A DNA stretch of 64,000 bases. It comes from Nocardioides sambongensis (GTDB lineage: Bacteria > Actinomycetota > Actinomycetes > Propionibacteriales > Nocardioidaceae). The notes below the pieces were generated by a model. The model ran no database searches. It was given only the letters and a program-made list of their open reading frames with translations, and was not told the origin of the DNA. The stretch spans positions 1,446,001 through 1,510,000 of the forward strand of contig NZ_CP041091.1 in assembly GCF_006494815.1 (NCBI RefSeq). Reading direction: 5' to 3'. This document shows positions 36,686 to 44,039 of this stretch, piece by piece. Each line of letters starts with the position of its first letter. Within the stretch, counting starts at the first letter, position 1. A program made the position numbers and the translations under genes.

Positions 36686-38189
36686 ACTTCTGCAGCTTGC
36701 CGGTCGCGGTGCGGGCGAGCTCGTCGCGGAACTCCACCGAGGTCGGCGCCTTGTAGCCGGCCAGCCGTTCCTTGCACCAGGCGATCAGCTCGGCCTCGGT
36801 CTCCGGGCCGGCGACGCCACCGTCGGCGAGCACCACCAGCGCCTTGATCGTCTCGCCCCACTTCTCGCTGGGCACTCCGATCACGGCGACCTCGGCGACC
36901 AACGGGTGCGAGAACAGCGCGTCCTCGACCTCGATCGAGGAGACGTTCTCCCCACCGGTGATGATCACGTCCTTCTTGCGGTCGGCGATGGTCAGGTAGC
37001 CGTCCTCACCGATGGTGCCGCCGTCGCCGGTGTGGAACCAGCCGTCGGCCAGGCACCGGGCGGACTCCTCCGGGTTGTCCCAATAGCCCTCGAGCACGAC
37101 GTTGGAGCGGGCCAGCACCTCGCCGGAGCCCTCCTCGCTGTCGTCGATCTTCAGCGTCACCCCGATCGCGGGCGCCCCGGCCCGGGTCAGTCGGGCCGCA
37201 CGCTCCTCGCCGGGCAGGTCGTCCCACTCGGCGCGGGTGCGGTTGAAGGTCAGCAGCGGGGAGGTCTCGGTGAGGCCGTAGATCTGGATGAACTCCCACC
37301 CGAGCTCCTCCTCCACGCGCACCACGGTCTTGGTCGGCGGAGGTGCGCCGGCCATGATGATCCGCACCCGGTCGCGCCCCGGGATCTCACCGTCCCAGGT
37401 CTGGGCCGCCTCGAGCACGGCGGCGGCGACGGCCGGTGCCGCGCACATCACGGTCACCCCGTGGTCGCGGACCCGGCGCAGGATCTCGGCGCCGTCGACC
37501 TTGCGGAGCATCACGTGCTGCGCGCCGACCCCGGTCATCGCGAACGGCATCCCCCACCCGTTGGCGTGGAACTGCGGCAGCGTGTGCAGGTAGACGTCGC
37601 GGTCCCCGATCTGGGCGTGCAGCCCGAAGGTCAGCGCGTTGGTCCAGATGTTGCGGTGGGTGATCTGCACGCCCTTGGGCCGGGCCGTCGTGCCCGAGGT
37701 GTAGTTGATCGTCGCGGTGGCCGCCTCGTCGTGCTCCCACGGCACCGGTACGGCGCCGGGGTCGGCGTAGAGGTCGGAGTCGGTGCCGAGCACGAACTTG
37801 TGCTCGCACTCGATGCCCTTGAGTGACTCCTCGAGCTCGGGATCGACGTAGAGCACCCGGGCACCGGAGTGGTCGACGATGTACTGGATCTCGTCGGGCC
37901 GCAGCCGGAAGTTCACCGGCACCAGCACCCGGCCCCAGCCGCTGACGCCGAAGAAGGCGACCTGCAGGCGGGCGCTGTTGTGGCTGACGACCGCGACGCG
38001 CTCGCCGACGCCGATGCCGAGCTCGTCCAGCTTGGCGGCCTGGCGGCGGGCCAGGTCGGCGACCTGCGCGTAGGTGAGCTCGCCGAGGCTGGCTGCGGGC
38101 TGGTTCGGCTCGTCCACGACGCCGACGCGGTCGCCGTACACGGTGACGGCGCGGTCGAGGAAGTCGTTGACGCTGAACGGAACGAACAT
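36636..38189 (-). CDS. AMP-forming acyl-CoA synthetase (long-chain fatty acid-CoA ligase type)
   Basis: This 517-aa ANL-superfamily enzyme activates a carboxylic acid as acyl-AMP and then the CoA thioester. Motifs in order: ATINYTSGTTARPKGVQITH (P-loop), IQIYGLTETSPLL (A5), GYWDNPEESARCLADGWFHT and GDGGTIGEDGYLTIADRKKD (A7/A8). The catalytic Lys is in TATGKLQKFKLRE near the C-terminus. The ATG at 38189 begins FVPFSVNDFLDRAVTVYGD; longer starts have no family similarity. The chain length specificity cannot be read. Confidence 0.92.
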   Translation of the reverse strand: MFVPFSVNDFLDRAVTVYGDRVGVVDEPNQPAASLGELTYAQVADLARRQAAKLDELGIGVGERVAVVSHNSARLQVAFFGVSGWGRVLVPVNFRLRPDEIQYIVDHSGARVLYVDPELEESLKGIECEHKFVLGTDSDLYADPGAVPVPWEHDEAATATINYTSGTTARPKGVQITHRNIWTNALTFGLHAQIGDRDVYLHTLPQFHANGWGMPFAMTGVGAQHVMLRKVDGAEILRRVRDHGVTVMCAAPAVAAAVLEAAQTWDGEIPGRDRVRIIMAGAPPPTKTVVRVEEELGWEFIQIYGLTETSPLLTFNRTRAEWDDLPGEERAARLTRAGAPAIGVTLKIDDSEEGSGEVLARSNVVLEGYWDNPEESARCLADGWFHTGDGGTIGEDGYLTIADRKKDVIITGGENVSSIEVEDALFSHPLVAEVAVIGVPSEKWGETIKALVVLADGGVAGPETEAELIAWCKERLAGYKAPTSVEFRDELARTATGKLQKFKLREGYWKDRDRQVN

Positions 38190-38294
38190 GGACACCCCTC
38201 CAGGTGGATGTGATCGTCGCCACGATAGGCCGGTGGTGTCGGTCGCGGTCCACCCCCGATGGGGTGTCGCGCCGCACGGCCGCCCGTGCGGGCC

Positions 38295-38325
38295 GGATGA
38301 GAGTGCTCTCATCCTGCTCTCACCC
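38295..38325 (+). promoter_or_regulatory. Palindromic operator with phased direct repeats upstream of the acidic membrane protein gene
   Basis: GGATGAGAGTGCTCTCATCC (38295-38314) is a perfect 9-bp-arm inverted repeat around TG. It is followed by a second copy of the right half, so TGCTCTCATCC and TGCTCTCACCC repeat at 11-bp spacing, as OmpR/PhoB-type regulators prefer. A -10-like CAGGAT lies at 38342-38347, placing the second repeat at the -35 position. The same palindrome precedes the gene at 42238. Confidence 0.65.
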
Positions 38326-38357
38326 GGGCGCCACCTTGGGGCAGGATCGTGCCCACT

Positions 38358-38771
38358 ATGCGGTGGTGGCCTGAGCAGGGGTGGCGGAGCCCGGTGTGGC
38401 GAGCGGTGCTCGCCCTCGCGGTCGTGCTGCCGCTGGCGGGATTCGTGGCCGGGACCGTGGTCGGCGCGTCCGACGACGGCCCCGGGAAGCGCGCACCGGT
38501 CGAGCTCACCACCCAACGCACCACGGAGTCGACCGGCCCGGCCCCGGGGCGCACCGCGCGGCCGCGGCCCGGCGGCTCGCCCTCCCCCACGCCCCGCGAC
38601 GACGACCGGGACGACCGGGACGACCGGGACGACCGGGACGACGACACCGTCGAGGTGATCACCCCGGAGCCCTATGACGACGAGGATGATGACGACGACC
38701 GAGGCGAGGCCCACGACGACGCGGACGACGATGACGAGGACGACGATGACGGGAGCGGGGACGACGGGTGA
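38358..38771 (+). CDS. Membrane-anchored protein with poly-acidic tail
   Basis: This 137-aa protein of unknown family has a basic N-terminus (MRWWPEQGWRSPVWR), a single transmembrane helix or signal anchor (VLALAVVLPLAGFVAGTVVG), a Pro/Thr/Arg linker and an extreme Asp/Glu-rich C-terminal tail. The tail includes a DDR repeat and runs of consecutive Asp, and is predicted to lie outside the membrane. It could bind divalent cations or a basic partner. The 3' end overlaps the histidine kinase start by 26 bp, so it heads that operon. A GTG at 38349 is an alternative start. Confidence 0.72.
   Translation: MRWWPEQGWRSPVWRAVLALAVVLPLAGFVAGTVVGASDDGPGKRAPVELTTQRTTESTGPAPGRTARPRPGGSPSPTPRDDDRDDRDDRDDRDDDTVEVITPEPYDDEDDDDDRGEAHDDADDDDEDDDDGSGDDG
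38601..38636 (+). repeat. 9-bp tandem repeat encoding Asp-Asp-Arg
   Basis: Four exact copies of GACGACCGG occur in tandem, encoding repeated Asp-Asp-Arg in the acidic tail protein. The array then runs into GAC codons. Copy number is likely to vary between relatives. Confidence 0.88.
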
Positions 38772-40224
38772 CGCCGCCCGGCGGCCCGGCCTGTCCGTCC
38801 GGGTCCGGATCACCGCGCTGGTGGCGCTGCTGGTCACCGTGGCCCTCGCCGGCGCCGGCCTGATCGTCTTCGTGATCGAGGCCGAGCGGGTGGAGAACTC
38901 CACCGAGCGAGAGGTCGAGCAGGAGCTGGACGAGTTCGTGGCGCTGCGCGACGCGATGGTGGCAGCCGACCCCGACGTCGGCACGCGCGCGCTGCTCACC
39001 GAGTTCCTGCGCCGCAACGTCCCCGACGACGACGAGCTGCTGGTCGCCTGGGTGGGTGACCGGCCGGTCGCCCAGTTCCCCGCGGACCCGCTGGTCGACG
39101 ATCCCGCCTTCCGGGAGGCCGTCGCGCCGCTGGTGACCGACGGCGGGACGACCTACCTGTCCACCCCGGACGGCGAGGTGCGGGTGCGGTCCCAGCCGGT
39201 CACCGGCGACGCGGACGGCGCGCTGCTGGTGGCGACGTACCTGGCCGAGGACCGCGCCGAGCTGCTGTCCACGATGCGCACCTACGCGATCACCGCCGGC
39301 GTCTCGGCGCTGCTGATCACCCTCGCCGCCGGATGGTTGGCCGGGCGGTTGCTGCTCCCGCTGCGCACCCTGCGGCACACCGCGGAGGAGATCAGCGCCA
39401 CCGACCTCTCCCGCCGGATCCCGGAGGCCACCCGGGACGACGGCTCGCCAACCCGCCGTGACGACGTCACCGCGCTGACCCACACCGTGAACGGGATGCT
39501 GGACCGGCTGGAGGCCGCCTTCACCGGGCAGCGACAGTTCCTCGACGACGCCGGGCACGAGCTGCGCACCCCGCTGACCGTGCTGCGCGGCCACCTGGAG
39601 CTGCTCGACCCGGACGACCCGGTGGAGGTCGCCGAGACCCGGGCGCTGCTGGTGGACGAGGTGGACCGGATGGCCCGGCTGGTGGGCGACCTGATCCTGC
39701 TCGCCAAGAGCGACCGCCCCGACTTCCTCGCGCTGGGCGAGTCCGACCCCGACGACCTGGTCGCCACGGTGCTCGCCAAGGCCCGCGCCCTCGGCGACCG
39801 CAGCTGGGTGCTCGACCCGGCGACGGGGTCGGCGGCTGGGTCGGCGGCCGCCGGACCGCTGCTGCTGGACGAGCAGCGGATCACCCAGGCGCTGCTGCAG
39901 CTCGCGGACAACGCGGTCAAGCACACCGCCCCGGGCGCCGAGATCGGGATCGGCACCGCGGTGTCCGGCGGCACCGTCCGCTACTGGGTCCGCGACACCG
40001 GCCGCGGCGTGCCGGACGCCGACCGGGACCGCATCTTCGAACGGTTCGGCCGATCCCGGGTGCCGGACCAGGACGAGGGGTTCGGCCTCGGCCTCTCCAT
40101 CGTCGCCGCGATCGCCGCCGCGCACGGTGGCCGGGCGTTCGTGACCGACCCGCCCTCGGGCCCCGGCGCCTGCTTCGTGCTCGCGCTGCCCGCCGTCCGT
40201 CCGCTCGACACCCTGGAGGTCTGA
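38746..40224 (+). CDS. Sensor histidine kinase
   Basis: This is a two-component sensor of about 492 aa. A first transmembrane helix (LVALLVTVALAGAGLIVFVI) is followed by an extracytoplasmic sensor domain of ~130 residues and a second helix (ITAGVSALLITLAAGWLAG). A HAMP region and a DHp domain follow with the phospho-acceptor His in FLDDAGHELRTPLTVLRGHL. The HATPase has QLADNAVKHT (N box), VRDTGRGVPD (G1) and GFGLGLSIV (G2). The ATG at 38746 overlaps the acidic protein gene. The stop overlaps the regulator ATG (TGATG). Confidence 0.92.
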   Translation: MTGAGTTGDAARRPGLSVRVRITALVALLVTVALAGAGLIVFVIEAERVENSTEREVEQELDEFVALRDAMVAADPDVGTRALLTEFLRRNVPDDDELLVAWVGDRPVAQFPADPLVDDPAFREAVAPLVTDGGTTYLSTPDGEVRVRSQPVTGDADGALLVATYLAEDRAELLSTMRTYAITAGVSALLITLAAGWLAGRLLLPLRTLRHTAEEISATDLSRRIPEATRDDGSPTRRDDVTALTHTVNGMLDRLEAAFTGQRQFLDDAGHELRTPLTVLRGHLELLDPDDPVEVAETRALLVDEVDRMARLVGDLILLAKSDRPDFLALGESDPDDLVATVLAKARALGDRSWVLDPATGSAAGSAAAGPLLLDEQRITQALLQLADNAVKHTAPGAEIGIGTAVSGGTVRYWVRDTGRGVPDADRDRIFERFGRSRVPDQDEGFGLGLSIVAAIAAAHGGRAFVTDPPSGPGACFVLALPAVRPLDTLEV

Positions 40225-40889
40225 TGGCCCGGATCCTGATCATCGAGGACGAGGAGCGGATCGCCTCGTTCGTCGCGAAGGGGCTGCGCGCCGAGGGGCA
40301 CCAGAGCGTGGTCGCCGCCGACGGCCACACCGGCCTGGAGCACGCGCTCTCCGGCGAGTTCGACCTGGTGGTGCTGGACATCGGGCTGCCGGGCCTGGAC
40401 GGCTTCGAGGTGCTCGACCAGCTGCGCTCGCAGGGGTCGCGGGTCCCGGTCGTCGTGCTGACGGCACGCGACTCCGTCGGCGACACCGTCTCCGCCCTGG
40501 AGGGCGGCGCGGACGACTACATGGCCAAGCCGTTCCGGTTCGCCGAGCTCAACGCCCGGATCAAGCTGCGGCTGCGCGCCGAGGCCGGCGCCGGCGGGCG
40601 CGAGGAGAGCCTCCGCGCCGCTGGGATCTCGCTGGACCTGCGCACCCGCCGGGCGCAGGTCTCCGGCCGGCAGGTCGACCTGTCGGCGCGCGAGTTCGCG
40701 CTCGCCGAGATCTTCCTGCGCAACGCCGGGCAGGTGCTCTCCCGCGAGCAGCTGCTCGACCACGTGTGGGGGCTCGACTTCGACCCCGGGTCGAACGTCG
40801 TCGACGTCTACGTCGGCTACCTGCGCCGCAAGTTCGGCGCCGACGCGATCAGCACCGTGCGCGGCATGGGCTACCGGTTCGGGCGCTGA
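40224..40889 (+). CDS. OmpR/PhoB-family response regulator
   Basis: This 221-aa regulator has a receiver domain (acidic pair at residues 8-11 in IIEDEER, phospho-acceptor Asp52 in LVVLDIGLPGLDG, Lys in DDYMAKPF). A C-terminal winged helix has LSAREFALAEIFLRNAGQVL and VDVYVGYLRRKFG, ending STVRGMGYRFGR. It is coupled to the upstream kinase. It is the natural candidate to bind the 11-bp-phased repeats found at 38.3 and 42.3 kb, though that link is inferred. Confidence 0.94.
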   Translation: MARILIIEDEERIASFVAKGLRAEGHQSVVAADGHTGLEHALSGEFDLVVLDIGLPGLDGFEVLDQLRSQGSRVPVVVLTARDSVGDTVSALEGGADDYMAKPFRFAELNARIKLRLRAEAGAGGREESLRAAGISLDLRTRRAQVSGRQVDLSAREFALAEIFLRNAGQVLSREQLLDHVWGLDFDPGSNVVDVYVGYLRRKFGADAISTVRGMGYRFGR

Positions 40890-40910
40890 TCACGCCGAGC
40901 GGCCGGCGGC

Positions 40911-41834
40911 TCAGCGACCGCCGACCTTGAAGGAGAGCTGGGGCGCCGGCTGGCGGGCCATCACCGGCTCCAGCGCGTCGGCCACCTGGTGCGGCAGCGG
41001 CCGGTCGCCCGGGCTGCGCTCCAGCATGGCGAGTACCACCTCGCGCACCTCCGCCGCCACCGGTACGTCGAAGCGGGCCGCGTCCTCGACCAACTGGGGA
41101 TGCCGCGCGGCCGGCGTCGGCGCGTCGGGCTCGCCGTACCGGAAGGGGCGGCGTCCGGTGATCGCGTGGAACAGCGTGGCGCCGATCCCCCACACGTCCG
41201 AGGCGTGTCCGGGGGCGCCGTACCGTCCTCCCGGATCGGCCTGCTCGGGCGCCAGGTAGGCGTCGGTCCCGATGATCCCGGTGATCTCCTCCGCCGCCGC
41301 GGCGGAGCGGGCCACGGAGAGGTCGATCAGCCGCGCGGGCGAGCCCATGATCAGGTTGCTCGGCTTGATGTCGAGGTGACAGACGTCGGCATGTCCGAAG
41401 AAGTGCACCGCGCTGGCCAGATCGACCGCGAGCGGCAGGTACTGCTGCTCGGAGAGGCGGCCGTGCCGGCGCAGCAGACGCCCCAGGTGGGGGCCTTCGA
41501 CGTGCTCGAGGACCAGGTGCGGCCGGGCTCCCGCGCTGTCGTGGCGCAGTCCCCGCACCACCACCGGGTGGTGGGCGATGTCGAGCGCGCGGGCCTCCCG
41601 GTCGAGGCCGGCCAGGGTGGCTGCGTCGTCGATCAGGTGCGGGCGGACCAGCTTGACCACCACGGTGCCGTAGGTGATCTCGTCGAAGGCGAGGTAGGCC
41701 TCGAAGGCGGACCCACCCCCGAGCAACCGCAGGGCGGTCAGCTCGGGGGTGATCGCGGCGCCCTCGACGAGCGCCCAGCTCTCGCCGTCGGGGGTGGTGC
41801 CGGCGGTGCCGGGCATCGTCAGGGGCGTGCTCAT
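40911..41834 (-). CDS. Serine/threonine protein kinase, soluble, divergent catalytic motifs
   Basis: This 307-aa protein is a Hanks-type kinase domain without an obvious transmembrane helix or PASTA repeats. Visible motifs are the Gly-rich LLGGGSAFEAYLAFDE, the ATP-site Lys in VVVKLVRPH, the catalytic loop VCHLDIKPSNLI (HxDxKPxN, Leu in place of the usual Arg), a metal-binding LIDLSVARS where DFG is expected (DLS), and TDAYLAPEQA. Asp and Asn of the catalytic loop are kept, so activity is plausible. It converges with the response regulator gene and is followed upstream by the basic secreted protein gene. Confidence 0.87.
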   Translation of the reverse strand: MSTPLTMPGTAGTTPDGESWALVEGAAITPELTALRLLGGGSAFEAYLAFDEITYGTVVVKLVRPHLIDDAATLAGLDREARALDIAHHPVVVRGLRHDSAGARPHLVLEHVEGPHLGRLLRRHGRLSEQQYLPLAVDLASAVHFFGHADVCHLDIKPSNLIMGSPARLIDLSVARSAAAAEEITGIIGTDAYLAPEQADPGGRYGAPGHASDVWGIGATLFHAITGRRPFRYGEPDAPTPAARHPQLVEDAARFDVPVAAEVREVVLAMLERSPGDRPLPHQVADALEPVMARQPAPQLSFKVGGR

Positions 41835-41848
41835 CGGACCCGGCCCGT

Positions 41849-42238
41849 TCAGCGGGTGTTGTTGCGGCTGCGGTCGTTGGTCTTGTTGCGCGACCAGTCA
41901 CGGGTGCGGTCGCCACCGTCGCGCGTCCAGTCCTTCACCTTCTTGTTCCGACTGTTGTCACGACCGCTCCGGCTGCCGGTGCGGGACCGGTCGTTCCTGG
42001 TGTTCCTGGTGTTCTTCGACTTGGTGTTCTTCGACTTGGTGTTCTTGGAGCGGGTGTCGCGGTCGTTCCGGGTGCGGTCCACGTCGTCGTCACCGTCGTC
42101 GTCGACCTGGGTGACCCCGGGGGTGTCGTCGTCGCGCTTGAACAGGTCGTCGCCGGCGAAGGCGGCGACCGGCAGCGCGACCAGGCCGGTGGTGACCAGT
42201 CCGGCGAGACCGAGCGTGGCGGTGGACTTGAGCTTCAT
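41849..42238 (-). CDS. Secreted Arg/Lys/Asn-rich low-complexity protein
   Basis: This 129-aa protein has a clear Sec signal peptide (MKLKSTATLGLAGLVTTGLV then ALPVAAFA, cleaved near residue 28). A short acidic stretch (DDDGDDDVDRT) follows, then a highly basic, disordered tail rich in Arg, Lys, Asn, Ser and Thr, with the repeat SKNTKSKNTKSKNT. No family is recognised. An operator identical in its arms to that of the acidic membrane protein lies upstream. It may bind nucleic acid, cell-wall polymer or the acidic partner; all are guesses. Confidence 0.7.
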   Translation of the reverse strand: MKLKSTATLGLAGLVTTGLVALPVAAFAGDDLFKRDDDTPGVTQVDDDGDDDVDRTRNDRDTRSKNTKSKNTKSKNTRNTRNDRSRTGSRSGRDNSRNKKVKDWTRDGGDRTRDWSRNKTNDRSRNNTR

Positions 42239-42283
42239 GGTTCCTCCTCGTCGTGGGTGTCTGACGGGGAGTACGTTGCCGAG

Positions 42284-42328
42284 CCGCCGTGAGGCGTCCG
42301 TGAGGTCCGGATGAGAGCCCTCTCATCC
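42284..42328 (-). promoter_or_regulatory. Palindromic operator with 11-bp-phased repeats upstream of the basic secreted protein gene
   Basis: GGATGAGAG / CTCTCATCC with a CC centre (42309-42328) repeats the arms of the 38295 operator exactly. On the minus strand three CTCA units follow at 11-bp spacing toward the gene: GGCTCTCATCC, GGACCTCACGG, ACGCCTCACGG. This is a typical layout for an OmpR-type regulator. The gene starts at 42238. Confidence 0.62.
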
Positions 42329-42386
42329 CGCACATCGGCGGTCGGCGGCGTGCGGGAGACCGTGGCCGCGCGACCGCCGCACGACC

Positions 42387-42691
42387 CTAGTCCAGCGCCA
42401 TCGACAGAAGGTGGTAGCTCAGCGCCTTGCCGTGACCGTCGAGCACCGTCGACCCGGTGACGCCGCCCCGAGTGCACCGGGCAGGGTCAGCACCAGCGCG
42501 GGCAGGGTCGGCATCTCGGACACACGGACCGGGCCGGTGAGCGCACCACCGAAGTGCGCGGCCACCCGCTCCTCGGTCAGGCCGGCGACGAGCCGGGGAT
42601 GGTCGTCGGGGTCTCGTGGCAGCACCGCGAGGATCAGGGTGTCGCCCTTGTCGCCGGCCCGGACGTCGGCGAGGTCGTCGAGAACCGTCAT
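42387..42691 (-). CDS. AtuA-associated small protein (frameshifted)
   Basis: This small protein is usually encoded beside, or fused C-terminally to, AtuA-like DUF1446 proteins. It starts MTVLDDLADVRAGDKGDTLI, then RLVAGLTEERVAAHFGG and LPALVLTLPGALG. One base is missing in the C4 run at 42466-42469; the restored frame continues GGVTGSTVLDGHGKALSYHL and ends LLSMALD at a TAG, giving about 101 aa. It follows the AtuA gene by 1 bp and presumably forms part of the same enzyme. Confidence 0.8.
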
Positions 42692-42692
42692 G

Positions 42693-44039
42693 TCAGATCA
42701 CCTCCACCCGGGGTGTCACGAGGTCGCGCGGCACCAGGCACGAGCGGATCGCCACCCGTTCGTGGCGCAGCCCGCGGGCACCTCCGCCGCCTGCCGGGCC
42801 GTTCGTGTAGAGCGACTCGACCTCCCACCCGACCGCGTGCGCGGCGTCTTCGTCGTGGACCCGTGCCGAGACCCGCAGCCGCACCTCGAGCGGGTCCGTG
42901 GCGGCCGCATCCGCCCACCCCCGGAACGCTGCACCCGCGCCGATCATCTCGACGGTGATCGCGTCCTCGGCCAGTCCGTGGATCGCGACGAGCCGCTCGC
43001 GCACGACCTCGGCCGCGAGCTGTGCGCGCTCCAGTGCGCGGGGGCCGGCATAGCTGATCTGTCCCTCGCCCAACCAGCCGTCCCGGAAGCCGAGCGTCAC
43101 CTTGAGCTGGTCGGGTCGCGCAGCGCCCGCCGCCCCGGAGACCGCCACCCGGTCCCGGCCGGTCTCCTCGAAGCTCACCCCGGTGAAGTCAGCGATGACG
43201 TCCGGTGTCACGTACGACGACGGGTCGCCGACCTCGTAGAGCAGCTGCTCCCCGCAGGTCCGCCGGTCCAGACGTCCGCCGCTGCCGTCGACCTTCCCGA
43301 GGACCGCTCGCCCGTCGGGATCGACGTCCGCGAACGGGAAGCCCAGCCGGGCCAGACCCGCGACGGGTTTGGTCAGGGGGTCGGCGAAGTAGCCGCCGGT
43401 CAGCTGTCCGGCACACTCGAGCAGGTGGCCGACCACGGTGCCCGCGCCGAGCCGGTCCCAGTCGTCCAGCGACCAGCCGAAGGCATGTACCAGCGGGCCG
43501 AGGTAGAGAGCCGGGTCGGCGACGCGGCCGGTGACGACCAGGTCCGCGCCGTCCTCGAGTGCGGCGACGATCGGCTCGCACCCGAGGTAGGCGTTGGCCG
43601 AGATCAGCTCGGCGGAGGCCGACGAGAGCGGTTGACCGGTCTCCCACAGCTCCGGGTCGATCCGCCGTACGACGTCGAGCACGTCGTCCCCGGTCACCAC
43701 CGCGACCCGGGACTGCAGGCCCAGCTCGGCGACGATGCGGCGGGCCGTCTCGCCGGCCGCCGCAGGATGGGCGGCACCGGAGTTGGTGACGATCCCGGTG
43801 CCCTGCCGGGCGGCGTGTGGGAGGACCGCCCGCAGCCGCGGGGCGAGCAGCGGGTCGTACCCGGTCGTGGGGTCTGCCAGCCGACGCGCGTGACCTGCCG
43901 CGACCGTCCGCTCCCCCAGGCACTCGAAGACCAGGTAGTCCAGGTTCGCCTGAGAGGCGAGCTCGACCGCGGGGTCGATGCGGTCGCCGGCGAAGCCCGC
44001 ACCGGCGCCCAGCCGGAGCCGGGGGACGTCGCTCCTCAC
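42693..44039 (-). CDS. Acyclic terpene utilization AtuA-like protein (DUF1446)
   Basis: This 448-aa DUF1446 protein resembles AtuA of acyclic terpene and related catabolic clusters. Motifs include RLRLGAGAGFAGDRIDPAVE, NLDYLVFECLGERTVAAG, GIVTNSGAAHPAAAGETARR, DLVVTGRVADPALYLGPLVH and the LTGGYFADP segment. The GTG at 44039 overlaps the transporter stop by 4 bp (GTGA), so it is coupled. The exact reaction is unknown. With CitMHS and the small partner it probably forms a carboxylate uptake and breakdown operon. Confidence 0.88.
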   Translation of the reverse strand: MRSDVPRLRLGAGAGFAGDRIDPAVELASQANLDYLVFECLGERTVAAGHARRLADPTTGYDPLLAPRLRAVLPHAARQGTGIVTNSGAAHPAAAGETARRIVAELGLQSRVAVVTGDDVLDVVRRIDPELWETGQPLSSASAELISANAYLGCEPIVAALEDGADLVVTGRVADPALYLGPLVHAFGWSLDDWDRLGAGTVVGHLLECAGQLTGGYFADPLTKPVAGLARLGFPFADVDPDGRAVLGKVDGSGGRLDRRTCGEQLLYEVGDPSSYVTPDVIADFTGVSFEETGRDRVAVSGAAGAARPDQLKVTLGFRDGWLGEGQISYAGPRALERAQLAAEVVRERLVAIHGLAEDAITVEMIGAGAAFRGWADAAATDPLEVRLRVSARVHDEDAAHAVGWEVESLYTNGPAGGGGARGLRHERVAIRSCLVPRDLVTPRVEVI

